Part shown: positions 25,415-35,040 of the stretch, piece by piece
How positions within the stretch are numbered: the stretch's first letter is position 1
Layout of the letters: the number at the start of each line of letters is the position of its first letter
DNA from: Clostridioides difficile
GTDB lineage: Bacteria > Bacillota > Clostridia > Peptostreptococcales > Peptostreptococcaceae
Direction: 5' to 3'
Assembly (NCBI GenBank): GCA_024919175.1
Contig: CP103804.1
Location: forward strand, 1,488,001-1,552,000
Length of the DNA stretch: 64,000 nt
Notes under the pieces: generated by a model
The model's input: only the letters and a program-made list of their open reading frames with translations
What the model was told of the DNA's origin: nothing
Databases searched by the model: none
Made by a program: the position numbers and the translations under genes

Positions 25415-26794
25415 ATGAGTATAATACATAAATTTTCTATGAATGGATATAATATTGTTTTAGATGTGAATGGAGGATCTGTTCACGTATTAGATGATGT
25501 TGCATACGATTTGTTAGATTTTTATAAAGAAAAAAGTAAAGAAGAAATACTAGATATATTAAAATCTAAATATCAAGAAGAAAAAATAAATGAAGCATAT
25601 GAAGAAATATTAAACTTAGAAAAAGAAGGTCTTTTATATACAGAAGATACATATCAATATCACCCAAGTTTTGTACATAGAGAGCCTGTAGTAAAAGCAC
25701 TATGTTTAAATGTAGCACATGATTGTAATTTGAAATGTAAATATTGTTTTGCAGCTCAAGGGGATTTTGGTGGAGAAAAAGAACTTATGAGTTTTGAAGT
25801 TGGTAAAGCTGCAATAGATTATTTGATTGCTAATTCAGGTAGTAGAAAAAACTTAGAGATAGATTTCTTTGGTGGAGAGCCTCTAATGAATTTTGAAGTT
25901 GTAAAGCAATTAGTTGAGTATGGAAAGAGCATTGAAAAGGATTATAATAAAAATATAAGATTTACAATAACTACAAATGGTGTACTGTTAAATGATGAAA
26001 TTATAGATTATATAAATAAAAATATGCATAATGTAGTTTTAAGTCTAGATGGAAGAAAAGAAGTCAATGATAACATGAGACCAACTCTGAATGACAAAGG
26101 AAGCTATGATATTACATTGCCAAGATTTAAAAAGCTTGTAGAAGGAAGAGCAAAGGATAAATATTACTATATAAGAGGTACGTTTACAAGAGATAACTTA
26201 GATTTTTCTAAAGATGTTATGCATTTTGCAGATTTAGGATTTAAGCTAACATCTGTAGAGCCAGTTGTTGGAGATGAAAGTAATCCATATGCACTTAGAG
26301 AAGAAGATTTACCAAAGATATTTGATGAATATGAAAAATTTGCTGTGGAATATGCTGATAGACAATTACAAGGAGATGGATTTAAATTTTTCCATTTTAT
26401 GATAGATTTAAATCAAGGTCCATGTGTAATAAAGAGAATAACTGGATGTGGTGCTGGAAATGAGTATCTTTCTGTAACACCAAGTGGAGATATATACCCA
26501 TGTCATCAGTTTGTTGGAAATGAAGAATTTAAAATGGCAAATATATTGGATAAAGAGATTATACTTCCAGAAAAGTTAAAAAATACATTTAGAGAAGCTC
26601 ATGTATATGCTAAGGAAGAGTGTAAAAAATGTTGGAATAAGTTCTATTGCTCAGGTGGATGTCATGCCAATGCAATAAACTTCAACAACGATATATCAAA
26701 ACCATATGATTTGGGATGTGAAATGCAAAGAAAGCGTACAGAATGTTCTATTATGATACAAGCAAAGTTAATGTTAGAGGGAGCAAATAATTAA
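25415..26794 (+). CDS. scfB: radical SAM peptide maturase, SCIFF maturase (ScfB) type
   Basis: A 459-residue radical SAM enzyme. The first about 85 residues form a RiPP-recognition-like domain (MNGYNIVLDVNGGSVHVLDD). The CxxxCxxC cluster is CNLKCKYC near residue 107, then FFGGEPLM. The SPASM-type C-terminus holds many Cys (GPCVIKRITGCGAG, YPCHQF, CKKCWNKFYCSGGCHA). This matches the family that puts thioether cross-links in the 45-residue, six-Cys SCIFF peptide of Clostridia. The peptide gene is normally adjacent, but none is found between 25058 and 27619. RBS AGGAGG precedes the ATG. The gene for a carbonic anhydrase homologue follows 28 bases after the stop. Confidence 0.88.
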   Translation: MSIIHKFSMNGYNIVLDVNGGSVHVLDDVAYDLLDFYKEKSKEEILDILKSKYQEEKINEAYEEILNLEKEGLLYTEDTYQYHPSFVHREPVVKALCLNVAHDCNLKCKYCFAAQGDFGGEKELMSFEVGKAAIDYLIANSGSRKNLEIDFFGGEPLMNFEVVKQLVEYGKSIEKDYNKNIRFTITTNGVLLNDEIIDYINKNMHNVVLSLDGRKEVNDNMRPTLNDKGSYDITLPRFKKLVEGRAKDKYYYIRGTFTRDNLDFSKDVMHFADLGFKLTSVEPVVGDESNPYALREEDLPKIFDEYEKFAVEYADRQLQGDGFKFFHFMIDLNQGPCVIKRITGCGAGNEYLSVTPSGDIYPCHQFVGNEEFKMANILDKEIILPEKLKNTFREAHVYAKEECKKCWNKFYCSGGCHANAINFNNDISKPYDLGCEMQRKRTECSIMIQAKLMLEGANN

Positions 26795-26822
26795 ATTTAT
26801 ATCTAAAAGGAGTTGTTTATAT

Positions 26823-27317
26823 ATGATTAGAGATTATTTAGAAGATAAGCCTTTAATTGATGATAGTGTCTTTGTAGCAAAATCAGCAGATATAATTGGA
26901 AATGTTAAAATCGGTAAAGATTCAAGTGTATGGTATAATGCAGTAGTTAGAGGAGATGAAGGTCCAATAACTATTGGAGAAAATACTAATATACAAGATT
27001 GTTCAATAGTACATGGAGATGCAAATACTGTAATTGGGAATAATGTAACAGTAGGACATAGGTCAATAGTTCATGGTTGCAAAATTAGTGACAATGTTTT
27101 AATTGGAATGGGTTCAATAATACTAGATAACGCTGAAATAGGAGAATACACTTTAATAGGAGCAGGTACATTAATTACATCTAACAAAAAGTTTCCACCA
27201 GGAGTTTTAATAATGGGTTCTCCTGGAAAAGTAGTTAGAGAACTTACTGAAGAAGATAAAAAATATATTGATGAGTCATATCAATGGTATTTAGAAGCAG
27301 CACAAAATCAAAAATAA
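26823..27317 (+). CDS. gamma-class carbonic anhydrase-like hexapeptide protein
   Basis: A 164-residue left-handed beta-helix protein of the gamma carbonic anhydrase/YrdA family. Hexapeptide turns such as IGNVKIG and IGENTN repeat through residues 25-130. The three zinc-ligand histidines of the family are His-64 (SIVHGD), His-79 (VTVGHR) and His-84 (SIVHGC). Many relatives bind metal but show no carbonic anhydrase activity, so the reaction is uncertain. It lies 28 bases after scfB with RBS AAGGAG and is followed by a strong hairpin, so the two are probably one transcript. Confidence 0.88.
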   Translation: MIRDYLEDKPLIDDSVFVAKSADIIGNVKIGKDSSVWYNAVVRGDEGPITIGENTNIQDCSIVHGDANTVIGNNVTVGHRSIVHGCKISDNVLIGMGSIILDNAEIGEYTLIGAGTLITSNKKFPPGVLIMGSPGKVVRELTEEDKKYIDESYQWYLEAAQNQK

Positions 27318-27619
27318 CAATTAGAGAGTGGTTGTTTCAAAACATGCTTAAATTTGTTTTGAGGCAACCACTAATTTATTTTATTAGATTTAATTAGTGG
27401 TTTAATTTTGAAAAAGTAGTTGTTTAGAATAGGTATGAAATGTCAAAAATAAAAATTAACTGAGTTAAAGAAATTTAATAAAATTACTAGTATATGTGAT
27501 AAAATTAAATATTAAAGAGGATATAAGATATTAGAATGTCAATTAGTAAAATAATGTCGTAGACATAGATAAATTAAGGTGTAAGTTTTCGGGTATACCT
27601 ATTCTAGGAGTGAAAAAAT
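27318..27619. other. non-coding region with competing hairpins
   Basis: This 302-base region holds the terminator at 27327-27380, an alternative hairpin that reuses its 3' arm (27366-27402), and AT-rich sequence before the ubiB-like gene. No gene seen. Confidence 0.6.
27327..27380 (+). terminator. long hairpin, probable terminator
   Basis: AGTGGTTG (27327-27334) pairs with CAACCACT (27365-27372), and the stem continues with CAAAAC/GTTTTG and two G-T pairs to about 17 bp. AT-rich sequence with TTTATTTTATT follows. It ends the scfB transcript. Confidence 0.75.
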
Positions 27620-29284
27620 TTGAGAATAAGTTATAGAAATTTAAAGAGATATAGAGAAATTGGATATATTTTGATAAAGTATGGTTTTAGTTTTATTGTA
27701 GAAAGATTAAATATAGAAGGAATAGCATATAAAATACCATTATTTGACCCGCCAGAAGAAATAAAAAATATGACAACTGGTGAGAGAATGAAGAGAGTCT
27801 TAGAAGAACTAGGACCTACATATGTAAAGATTGGTCAAATATTGAGCACAAGAAAAGATTTATTAGACCAAGATATAATTGATGAAATATCAAAGCTTAG
27901 AGATGATGTAGAGAGATTTGATTCAAATATAGCTATTGAAATATTTAAGGAAGAAGTAGGATTAAGTATAGAAGAAGTATTCTCAGAATTTAAAGAAGAA
28001 CCAATAGCAGCAGCTTCAATTGGTCAAGTTTATGAAGGAATACTTAAAACTGGAGAAGAAGTAATTGTAAAAATTCAAAGACCTAATATAGAGAAGATAA
28101 TAAAATCTGACTTGGAGATTCTTAGAACTATTGCACATACATTGAAAGACTTAAAAAAAGACTTTAATTTAGATTTAGAGCAGATGATAGAAGAATTTCA
28201 AACTCAATTAATGAGAGAACTTGATTACAATTTTGAATCTATAAATGCAACTAAATTTTCTAGGATATTTAAAAATAGCGATGAAGTATATATACCAAAA
28301 GTATATTCAGAATATAACAGTAAGAGAATACTAGTGATGGAGAAAGTTAAAGGTACAAAGTTAAATGATGTAGAAAAAATAAGAAAATTAGGTTACAATA
28401 CAAAAACTATTGTTGAAATAGGTGTTAGGTCTTTTTTTACACAAGTATTGTCACATGGTTTTTTTCATGCAGACCCTCATCCAGGTAATATATTTATAGT
28501 TGGCAAAAATAAGATAGCATATATAGACTTTGGAATGATTGGAATTATTGATAACAAAACACTGAATCAATTAAATGAAATTGCATTAGCTGGTGTAGAA
28601 AAAAATGTTGATAAAATAATATACTTGTTAATAGAAATGGATGCATTAAATGGAGAAGCTGATGTTAAAGGTCTTAGACAGGATTTACTGTATTTAATAC
28701 ATTATTATTATGATATCTCTATAGAAAAGATAAATGTAACAGATATATTAAATGAATTGTTTAGATTTTTTAGACAGTATAAAATAATTATGCCTGCACA
28801 GTTTGTAACACTTGCAAAGACTATTATAACATTAGAAGGGACAAGTAGAACTTTAAATACAGATTTTTCTCTTGGCTCTATGGGAAAAGAATTTATGAAA
28901 CATCATTATAAAAGTAAATTCAATCCTAAAAATGTAGTTTTAAACTCAAGACAAAATGTAGAAGAGATTTTGCTTGATGTAAAAACTATTCCAAAACAGT
29001 TAAAAGCAATCTTAAGAAATATAGAAAGAAATAATATAAAGATGCAAATTGAAGATGTTAAAATGATAAGGTTAGAAAATTGTATCCTAGAGTTAACATC
29101 TCAAATATCACTGAGTTTAGTGTTAGCATCTATTATAGTAGGTTCTTCACTTATAATTGCATCACCAAATATAGAAAATAATATATGGATAAAATTTACT
29201 GCTATAGCAGGGTTCTTTATTTCTTTTATAATAGGGCTATGCTTAGTTATAAGAAGTGTTAGGTCAAAATACAAAAAAGATTAG
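27620..29284 (+). CDS. ABC1/AarF/UbiB-family atypical kinase
   Basis: A 554-residue membrane-associated atypical protein kinase-like ATPase. Motifs are YVKIGQILSTR (KxGQ motif, about residue 73), AAASIGQVYEG (Ala-rich loop), HADPHPGNIF (catalytic loop) and IDFGMIG (DFG motif). Two hydrophobic segments end the chain (about 500-520 and 525-545). In other bacteria the family supports quinone synthesis. C. difficile makes no ubiquinone, so a general lipid-related role is more likely. The start is a TTG with GGAG 9 bases upstream. recJ follows after 12 bases, also from a TTG. Confidence 0.88.
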   Translation: MRISYRNLKRYREIGYILIKYGFSFIVERLNIEGIAYKIPLFDPPEEIKNMTTGERMKRVLEELGPTYVKIGQILSTRKDLLDQDIIDEISKLRDDVERFDSNIAIEIFKEEVGLSIEEVFSEFKEEPIAAASIGQVYEGILKTGEEVIVKIQRPNIEKIIKSDLEILRTIAHTLKDLKKDFNLDLEQMIEEFQTQLMRELDYNFESINATKFSRIFKNSDEVYIPKVYSEYNSKRILVMEKVKGTKLNDVEKIRKLGYNTKTIVEIGVRSFFTQVLSHGFFHADPHPGNIFIVGKNKIAYIDFGMIGIIDNKTLNQLNEIALAGVEKNVDKIIYLLIEMDALNGEADVKGLRQDLLYLIHYYYDISIEKINVTDILNELFRFFRQYKIIMPAQFVTLAKTIITLEGTSRTLNTDFSLGSMGKEFMKHHYKSKFNPKNVVLNSRQNVEEILLDVKTIPKQLKAILRNIERNNIKMQIEDVKMIRLENCILELTSQISLSLVLASIIVGSSLIIASPNIENNIWIKFTAIAGFFISFIIGLCLVIRSVRSKYKKD

Positions 29285-29296
29285 GGGGAATTAAAT

Positions 29297-31747
29297 TTGA
29301 AAAAGTGGACACTGAAATACAAAGGGAAGATAGAGGAAAGTGAATTTAGCAAAAAACTTAATATTTCCCCGGAAATCTGCCAAATTTTAAAAAATAGAGG
29401 TATATATACTGAAAAAGATTCAGAAATATTCATGAATCCATCTTTAGACTATTTAAGAGACCCTTTATTAATGAAAGATATGCAAAAGGCTGTAGATAGA
29501 ATAAAGTCAGCTATTGATAAAAAAGAAAAAATTTGGATTTATGGGGATTATGATGTTGATGGTGTATCTTCTACTTCTATTTTATGCTTATATTTTAAGA
29601 GTATAGGATATCATGTGGATTACTATATTCCAAATAGACTAGAAGAAGGCTATGGTATAAATGAAGATGCTATAAAGCTTATAAGCTCTAGGGGATGTGA
29701 CCTGATTATAAGTGTTGATTGCGGAATTACATCAGTATCTGAGGTTAATCTAGCAAATAATTTGGGTATAGATGTTATAATAACAGACCACCATGAATGC
29801 CAAAATGAAATTCCCTCAGCTTTTGCAGTAATAAATCCAAAACAAGAAGATTGTAATTACCCATTTGATGCATTATGTGGATGTGGTGTTGCATTTAAAA
29901 TTATACAAGCACTTACTCCAAAAGAAGATTTTAAGACTAGCATGTACGATTATTTAGAAATAGTAACATTGGCAACTATTTGTGATATTGTTCCACTTGT
30001 GGACGAAAATAGAATAATTGTAAAAAATGGTTTAAAATTAATGAAAGAAGGTAAAAATATTGGATTAAGGGAGCTTATAAAAGTTTGTGGTGTAGAAAGT
30101 GATAAAATAGGTTCTTCTCATATAGGATTTGCAATTGGGCCTAGAATAAATGCATCAGGACGCTTAGGATATTCCTATTTGGGTGTTGAGTTATTTACTA
30201 CTCAATCTAAAGATGAAGCTATTGAAATAGCTAATATATTGGAAGAAAAGAATAATGAAAGACAGATGATAGAGGCTCAAATGTATCATGAAGCTGAAGA
30301 AATGTTAAAGGGCAATAGTAGATATAATGAAGATAAAGTATTAGTTTTGGCTAAAGAAGGTTGGCAACATGGGATAATAGGAATCGTAGCATCTAAGCTG
30401 ACTGAAAAATACTATAAACCAACGATTCTCCTAGGTATAGAACATGGAGAAGCTACTGGCTCAGCAAGGTCAATAAAAGGATTTAATATATTTGATGCTC
30501 TTGTAAAGTGTAAAGACTTAATGACTAAGTTTGGTGGACATGAGCAAGCAGCTGGTTTGTCTTTAAATTCAGAAAATGTGGAAGCTTTGGCTAATGAAAT
30601 AAACAAGTTTGCAGATTATAATTTGACTGAAGATGATATGATAGAAAATGTAAAAGTTGAATTTGAGCTACAAGAAAATGTGATAAGTTTAAATCTTGTG
30701 GAGGAATTACATAAGTTAGAACCATTTGGATTAAATAATCCTAATCCTAGATTTATAGTTAGAAATTATATTTTAAAAGATTTAAAAGTCATAGGCAAAA
30801 ATCAACAACATTTGAAATTAAGTGTAGAAAATGAAAAATGCTATGAGTGTATAGGATTTAACATGAGTCATTTAAAATCATTATTTAAGGTAGGAGATAA
30901 AGTAGATGTATTGTTCCAACTAGATGAAAATAACTATATGGGAAATAGGAAAGTGCAGTTCTTACTTAAAGATATTAGATTAGCTCGACCTAAAAGTGCA
31001 AGTAATGACAAACTTTCGCTAAAATTAATGTCAAAAATAATACCAAAAGATTCACAAAGCTTGTATAATATATCTGAGTCTGGTTTTGAATTATTTGATG
31101 GAAATACGGATATAAATATATTTGATTATTTTGAAAAAGAGACATTGATAATATCTAATTCTATAAATGGATTTTATAGAGCAATATCAGATGTATCGCT
31201 TATAGACTTGGATTTTAACATAAATTACAATATTATTGAAGATATTAACAAAAATACTGATAAATTAGAGCTTATATTTTCTCCTAATATTGATAAAATA
31301 GACTTAAAAAGATATAATAATATTATTCTTTATGATTATTTATACAATAAAGGCGAATATTCGTATATATATGAGAATAAAAGAGAAGAAAGTGAAATTA
31401 TAAAATATTATAATAAAACAGACCTATTATATTTAAAGAATGTAGTTAGTAATATAGTTCCATCAAGAGATGAATTTATAACAATTTATAAACAAGCACT
31501 TATAAAAAAAGAAATTGATTTAGATATGGTAAATATAAAGGTAACTTTTAATGTAATTCCATTAAAGTTTTTTACGATATTGAATGTGTTTAGAGAATTA
31601 AATTTACTTGACTTTAATTTAAATTATGAAAAAAATTCTGTACTCATAAGAATATTGCCAAAACCACAGAAAAAATTAGATTTAAATGAGAGTTTAATAC
31701 TCAATAATCTAAAAAAATTAGAAAAACAATACAATAGCAGTTATTAG
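29297..31747 (+). CDS. recJ: single-stranded-DNA exonuclease RecJ
   Basis: An 816-residue RecJ. The DHH phosphoesterase domain shows IYGDYDVDGVSS near residue 80 and TDHHEC near 156. The DHHA1 part shows GPRINASGRLG and FGGHEQAAG. An OB-like domain lies at about 450-560. The last 250 residues are a Lys/Asn/Asp-rich extension seen in Firmicute RecJ. It degrades single-stranded DNA 5' to 3' in recombination and mismatch repair. It starts at TTG with AGGGGG as RBS and is followed 12 bases later by apt, the usual clostridial recJ-apt-rel order. Confidence 0.95.
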   Translation: MKKWTLKYKGKIEESEFSKKLNISPEICQILKNRGIYTEKDSEIFMNPSLDYLRDPLLMKDMQKAVDRIKSAIDKKEKIWIYGDYDVDGVSSTSILCLYFKSIGYHVDYYIPNRLEEGYGINEDAIKLISSRGCDLIISVDCGITSVSEVNLANNLGIDVIITDHHECQNEIPSAFAVINPKQEDCNYPFDALCGCGVAFKIIQALTPKEDFKTSMYDYLEIVTLATICDIVPLVDENRIIVKNGLKLMKEGKNIGLRELIKVCGVESDKIGSSHIGFAIGPRINASGRLGYSYLGVELFTTQSKDEAIEIANILEEKNNERQMIEAQMYHEAEEMLKGNSRYNEDKVLVLAKEGWQHGIIGIVASKLTEKYYKPTILLGIEHGEATGSARSIKGFNIFDALVKCKDLMTKFGGHEQAAGLSLNSENVEALANEINKFADYNLTEDDMIENVKVEFELQENVISLNLVEELHKLEPFGLNNPNPRFIVRNYILKDLKVIGKNQQHLKLSVENEKCYECIGFNMSHLKSLFKVGDKVDVLFQLDENNYMGNRKVQFLLKDIRLARPKSASNDKLSLKLMSKIIPKDSQSLYNISESGFELFDGNTDINIFDYFEKETLIISNSINGFYRAISDVSLIDLDFNINYNIIEDINKNTDKLELIFSPNIDKIDLKRYNNIILYDYLYNKGEYSYIYENKREESEIIKYYNKTDLLYLKNVVSNIVPSRDEFITIYKQALIKKEIDLDMVNIKVTFNVIPLKFFTILNVFRELNLLDFNLNYEKNSVLIRILPKPQKKLDLNESLILNNLKKLEKQYNSSY

Positions 31748-31759
31748 GAGGCGTTTCCC

Positions 31760-32272
31760 ATGGATTTAAAAAACTTTATAAGGAATATTGATGATTTCCC
31801 AAAGCCAGGTATAGATTTTAAAGATGTTACAACTCTATTTAAAGATGGCGAGGCATTTAAATATGCAGTAGATTCTATGGCTGAAGAATTAAAAAGCAAA
31901 GGTGTGGATTTAGTAGTAGGTCCAGAAGCAAGAGGGTTTTTGATGGGTACACCTGTAGCCTATGCATTAGGAGTGGGATTTGTTCCAATTAGAAAACCTG
32001 GAAAGTTACCAGGAGAAGTTGAGAGTTATGAGTATGGATTAGAGTATGGTACGGATACTTTAGAAATACATAAAGATGCAATTAAAAAAGGTCAAAAAGT
32101 GGCAATAGTAGACGATTTGTTGGCTACTGGAGGAACTATGGAAGCTGCTGCTAAGCTTGTAGAAAAATTAGGTGGAGAAGTAGTTTCTATGCAATTTTTA
32201 ATTGAGCTAGAATTCTTAAATGGGAGAGAAAAGTTATCTAACTATGATGTTAATTCTCTTATAAAATACTAG
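31760..32272 (+). CDS. apt: adenine phosphoribosyltransferase
   Basis: A 170-residue type I phosphoribosyltransferase. The adenine-side start is RNIDDFPKPGIDFKDVT, the PRPP-binding motif is VAIVDDLLATGGT, and the flexible loop is RKPGKLPGEVESYEYGLEYG (about 85-104). It converts adenine and PRPP to AMP and pyrophosphate. Length is normal. RBS AGGAGG stands before the ATG and the gene is followed by a terminator. Confidence 0.96.
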   Translation: MDLKNFIRNIDDFPKPGIDFKDVTTLFKDGEAFKYAVDSMAEELKSKGVDLVVGPEARGFLMGTPVAYALGVGFVPIRKPGKLPGEVESYEYGLEYGTDTLEIHKDAIKKGQKVAIVDDLLATGGTMEAAAKLVEKLGGEVVSMQFLIELEFLNGREKLSNYDVNSLIKY

Positions 32273-32281
32273 TACTTTTAC

Positions 32282-32309
32282 AATAGTTGGTATAGCACCA
32301 ACTATTTTC
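32282..32309 (+). terminator. intrinsic terminator after apt
   Basis: AATAGTTGGT (32282-32291) pairs perfectly with ACCAACTATT (32297-32306) around a 5-base loop, then TTTC. It lies only 40 bases before the rel start and may be leaky. Confidence 0.75.
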
Positions 32310-32345
32310 ATATATATTAAAATTTTATACAAAATAGGTGGTTAT

Positions 32346-34553
32346 ATGCATGATAAAGAATTACAAGAAATAATTGAAAAGATAAAAGTTTATGCACCTA
32401 ATGCAAATTTTGAAAAGGTTGAAAAAGCCTACAATCTTGCAAAAAAAGCGCATGATGGACAATATAGAAAATCTGGGGAACCATACTTTATTCATCCATT
32501 GGCAGTGGCAAATATTTTAATAGAGATGGAATTAGATATTGAAACTATAACAGCAGGTTTGCTTCATGATGTTGTAGAAGATACAGAATATACCTATGAA
32601 GACATAACAAAAGAATTTGGAAAAGAAGTAGCGGATTTAGTTGATGGAGTAACAAAACTTGGTCAGATAAAATATCGTTCAAAAGAAGAAACTCAATCTG
32701 AAAATTTAAGAAAAATGTTTCTAGCAATGGCAAAAGATATAAGGGTTATACTTATAAAACTTGCCGATAGATTGCATAATATGAGAACATTAAAATACAT
32801 GCCTCCAGAAAAAGCAAAATATAAAGCAAAAGAAACACTAGAGATTTATGGAGGTATAGCCCACAGATTAGGTATATCTAAGATAAAGTGGGAACTAGAA
32901 GACAGAGCATTAAGGTTTATGGACCCAGAAGGGTACTATGAATTAGTTGATAGAGTGTCAATGAAGAGAAGTCAAAGAGAAGACTATATACAAGGGATTG
33001 TTGAGCTTCTTAAAGATAAGTTTAAAGATTTAAGTATACCATGTGATGTATATGGTAGACCAAAGCATTTTTACAGTATTTATAGAAAGATGCAGAAAAA
33101 ACACAAGACTTTTGAAGAAATTTTTGATTTAACAGCTGTAAGAATACTGGTAGAAAATGTAAAAGACTGTTATGCTGTACTTGGTATAGTTCATACATTA
33201 TGGAGACCTATTCCAGGCAGATTTAAAGACTATATAGCAATGCCAAAGCCAAATATGTATCAATCATTACACACTACTGTTGTAGGGCCTGATGGAGAGC
33301 CTTTAGAAATACAAATAAGGACTCATGAAATGCATAATATAGCAGAAAATGGTATTGCAGCACACTGGAAATACAAAGAAGGTATTTCTGGCAAAGAAGT
33401 AAAAGTTGAAGAGAAACTTCAGTGGTTGAGACAAATGATGGAGTGGGAAAAAGATTTAAAAGACCCACAAGAATTTATGGATGCACTTAAAGAAGATGTA
33501 TTTAATAGTCAGGTTTATGTATTTACTCCACGAGGAGATGTAATTGAATTACCAGCAGAATCAACTCCTATAGATTTCGCCTATAGAGTTCATACAAATG
33601 TAGGAAATAAATGTGTTGGAGCAAAGATTGATGGAAGAATAGTACCTATTGATTATAAGCTTCAAAATGGTAATATTGTTGAAGTACTTACATCATCTAA
33701 TTCTAATGGTCCAAGTAGAGACTGGCTTAACATAGTAAAAACACCAAATGCAAAGAGTAGAATTAGACAATTTTTCAAGAAAGAAAGAAGAGAAGAAAAT
33801 GTTGACCGTGGGAATACCATATTAGAAAGAGAATTTAAGAAACATGATATACCACAGAAAGACCCTCTTGTTGAAAAATACATGGCATTAGTTGCTAAGA
33901 AGTTTAATCAGCCGAGTGTTGAAGATTTAGTTGCAACTGTAGGTTATGGTGGTATAATGTCATCTCAAGTTGTATCTAAAGTAAAAGATTTGTATTTAAA
34001 AGAAATTAAAAAAGTAAAAAAAGAACAACAGATGCAAGAAGAAGATTTAAATAAACACAATATGAGCGAAACAGAATACAGCAAAAAGAGAAAGAAAAAT
34101 TCATCACAAGGTATTGTAGTAAAAGGACTTGATAATATCTTAGTAAGGTTTGCTAAATGTTGCAATCCACTTCCAGGAGATGAGATTGTAGGATATATCA
34201 CTAAAGGTAGAGGTGTAGCTATACACAGAGCGGATTGTCCAAATGCAAATAATAATGGAGATTTCTTCCAAAACAGACTAGTAGAAGTTTCGTGGAGTTC
34301 AGCAGGTAAAGGCAAGTTTGAAGCAGAGATTCAAATAAAGGCTGCTGACAGAAGAGGAATTGTTAATGAAATAACTCATATTGTTGCAATGGATAAACTT
34401 AGCTTAAACGGAATAAATGCAAGAAAAGGAAAAGATAGTATTGTAAGTATAAATCTACTTGTAGAAGTTAATGACACAGAGGAATTGAAAATTCTAATGA
34501 AAAAATTAAAAGCAATTCCTGGTGTAGAAAGTATTTATAGAATGACAAATTAG
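32346..34553 (+). CDS. rel: bifunctional RelA/SpoT homologue (stringent response alarmone enzyme)
   Basis: A 735-residue long RSH protein. The HD hydrolase domain shows FIHPLAVANIL and LLHDVVEDTEYT. The synthetase domain shows RPKHFYSIYRKM and YQSLHTTVVGPDG. A TGS domain follows at about 390-455, a helical region, the Cys-containing zinc-finger-like segment KCCNPLPGDEIVG, and a C-terminal ACT domain. Both halves have their motifs, so it should both make and degrade alarmones; C. difficile RSH has been reported to produce mainly pGpp. RBS AGGTGG. dtd follows after 24 bases. Confidence 0.96.
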   Translation: MHDKELQEIIEKIKVYAPNANFEKVEKAYNLAKKAHDGQYRKSGEPYFIHPLAVANILIEMELDIETITAGLLHDVVEDTEYTYEDITKEFGKEVADLVDGVTKLGQIKYRSKEETQSENLRKMFLAMAKDIRVILIKLADRLHNMRTLKYMPPEKAKYKAKETLEIYGGIAHRLGISKIKWELEDRALRFMDPEGYYELVDRVSMKRSQREDYIQGIVELLKDKFKDLSIPCDVYGRPKHFYSIYRKMQKKHKTFEEIFDLTAVRILVENVKDCYAVLGIVHTLWRPIPGRFKDYIAMPKPNMYQSLHTTVVGPDGEPLEIQIRTHEMHNIAENGIAAHWKYKEGISGKEVKVEEKLQWLRQMMEWEKDLKDPQEFMDALKEDVFNSQVYVFTPRGDVIELPAESTPIDFAYRVHTNVGNKCVGAKIDGRIVPIDYKLQNGNIVEVLTSSNSNGPSRDWLNIVKTPNAKSRIRQFFKKERREENVDRGNTILEREFKKHDIPQKDPLVEKYMALVAKKFNQPSVEDLVATVGYGGIMSSQVVSKVKDLYLKEIKKVKKEQQMQEEDLNKHNMSETEYSKKRKKNSSQGIVVKGLDNILVRFAKCCNPLPGDEIVGYITKGRGVAIHRADCPNANNNGDFFQNRLVEVSWSSAGKGKFEAEIQIKAADRRGIVNEITHIVAMDKLSLNGINARKGKDSIVSINLLVEVNDTEELKILMKKLKAIPGVESIYRMTN

Positions 34554-34577
34554 AGTTAAAATAATAGGGAGGAAAAT

Positions 34578-35027
34578 ATGAGAGCAGTAGTACAAAGAGT
34601 ATCTTCATCTAAAGTTACAGTAGATGAAAATATTATAGGTCAAGTAAATAAGGGGTTGCTAGTACTGTTAGGAGTAACTCATGATGATAAATCAAGTGAT
34701 GTAGACTACATGATTGATAAAATATTAAACCTAAGAATTTTTGAAGATGAAAATGATAAGATGAATTTATCTCTAATGGACATAGGTGGAGAACTTTTAG
34801 TAGTATCTCAATTTACTTTATATGGAGACTGTAGAAAAGGAAGAAGACCTGGATTTAGTAATGCAGCTAGACCAGAGCTTGCAAATGATTTGTATGAAGA
34901 ATTTGTAAAAAAAGCCAAAGATAAAGGTGTAACAGTAGGTACAGGTCAATTTGCAGCTCACATGATGGTAGAATTAACTAATGATGGACCAGTAACAATA
35001 CTATTAGACTCAAGTAAATCTTTTTAA
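34578..35027 (+). CDS. dtd: D-aminoacyl-tRNA deacylase
   Basis: A 149-residue DTD of standard length. It begins MRAVVQRVSSSKVTVD, has the catalytic VSQFTLYGDC segment with the cross-subunit Thr/Gln, and the Gly-cisPro motif as NDGPVTI. It clears D-amino acids from tRNAs. The gene is 24 bases after rel, with AGGGAGGA as RBS, in the usual rel-dtd order. Confidence 0.95.
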   Translation: MRAVVQRVSSSKVTVDENIIGQVNKGLLVLLGVTHDDKSSDVDYMIDKILNLRIFEDENDKMNLSLMDIGGELLVVSQFTLYGDCRKGRRPGFSNAARPELANDLYEEFVKKAKDKGVTVGTGQFAAHMMVELTNDGPVTILLDSSKSF

Positions 35028-35040
35028 GGGGGAAACTTTA

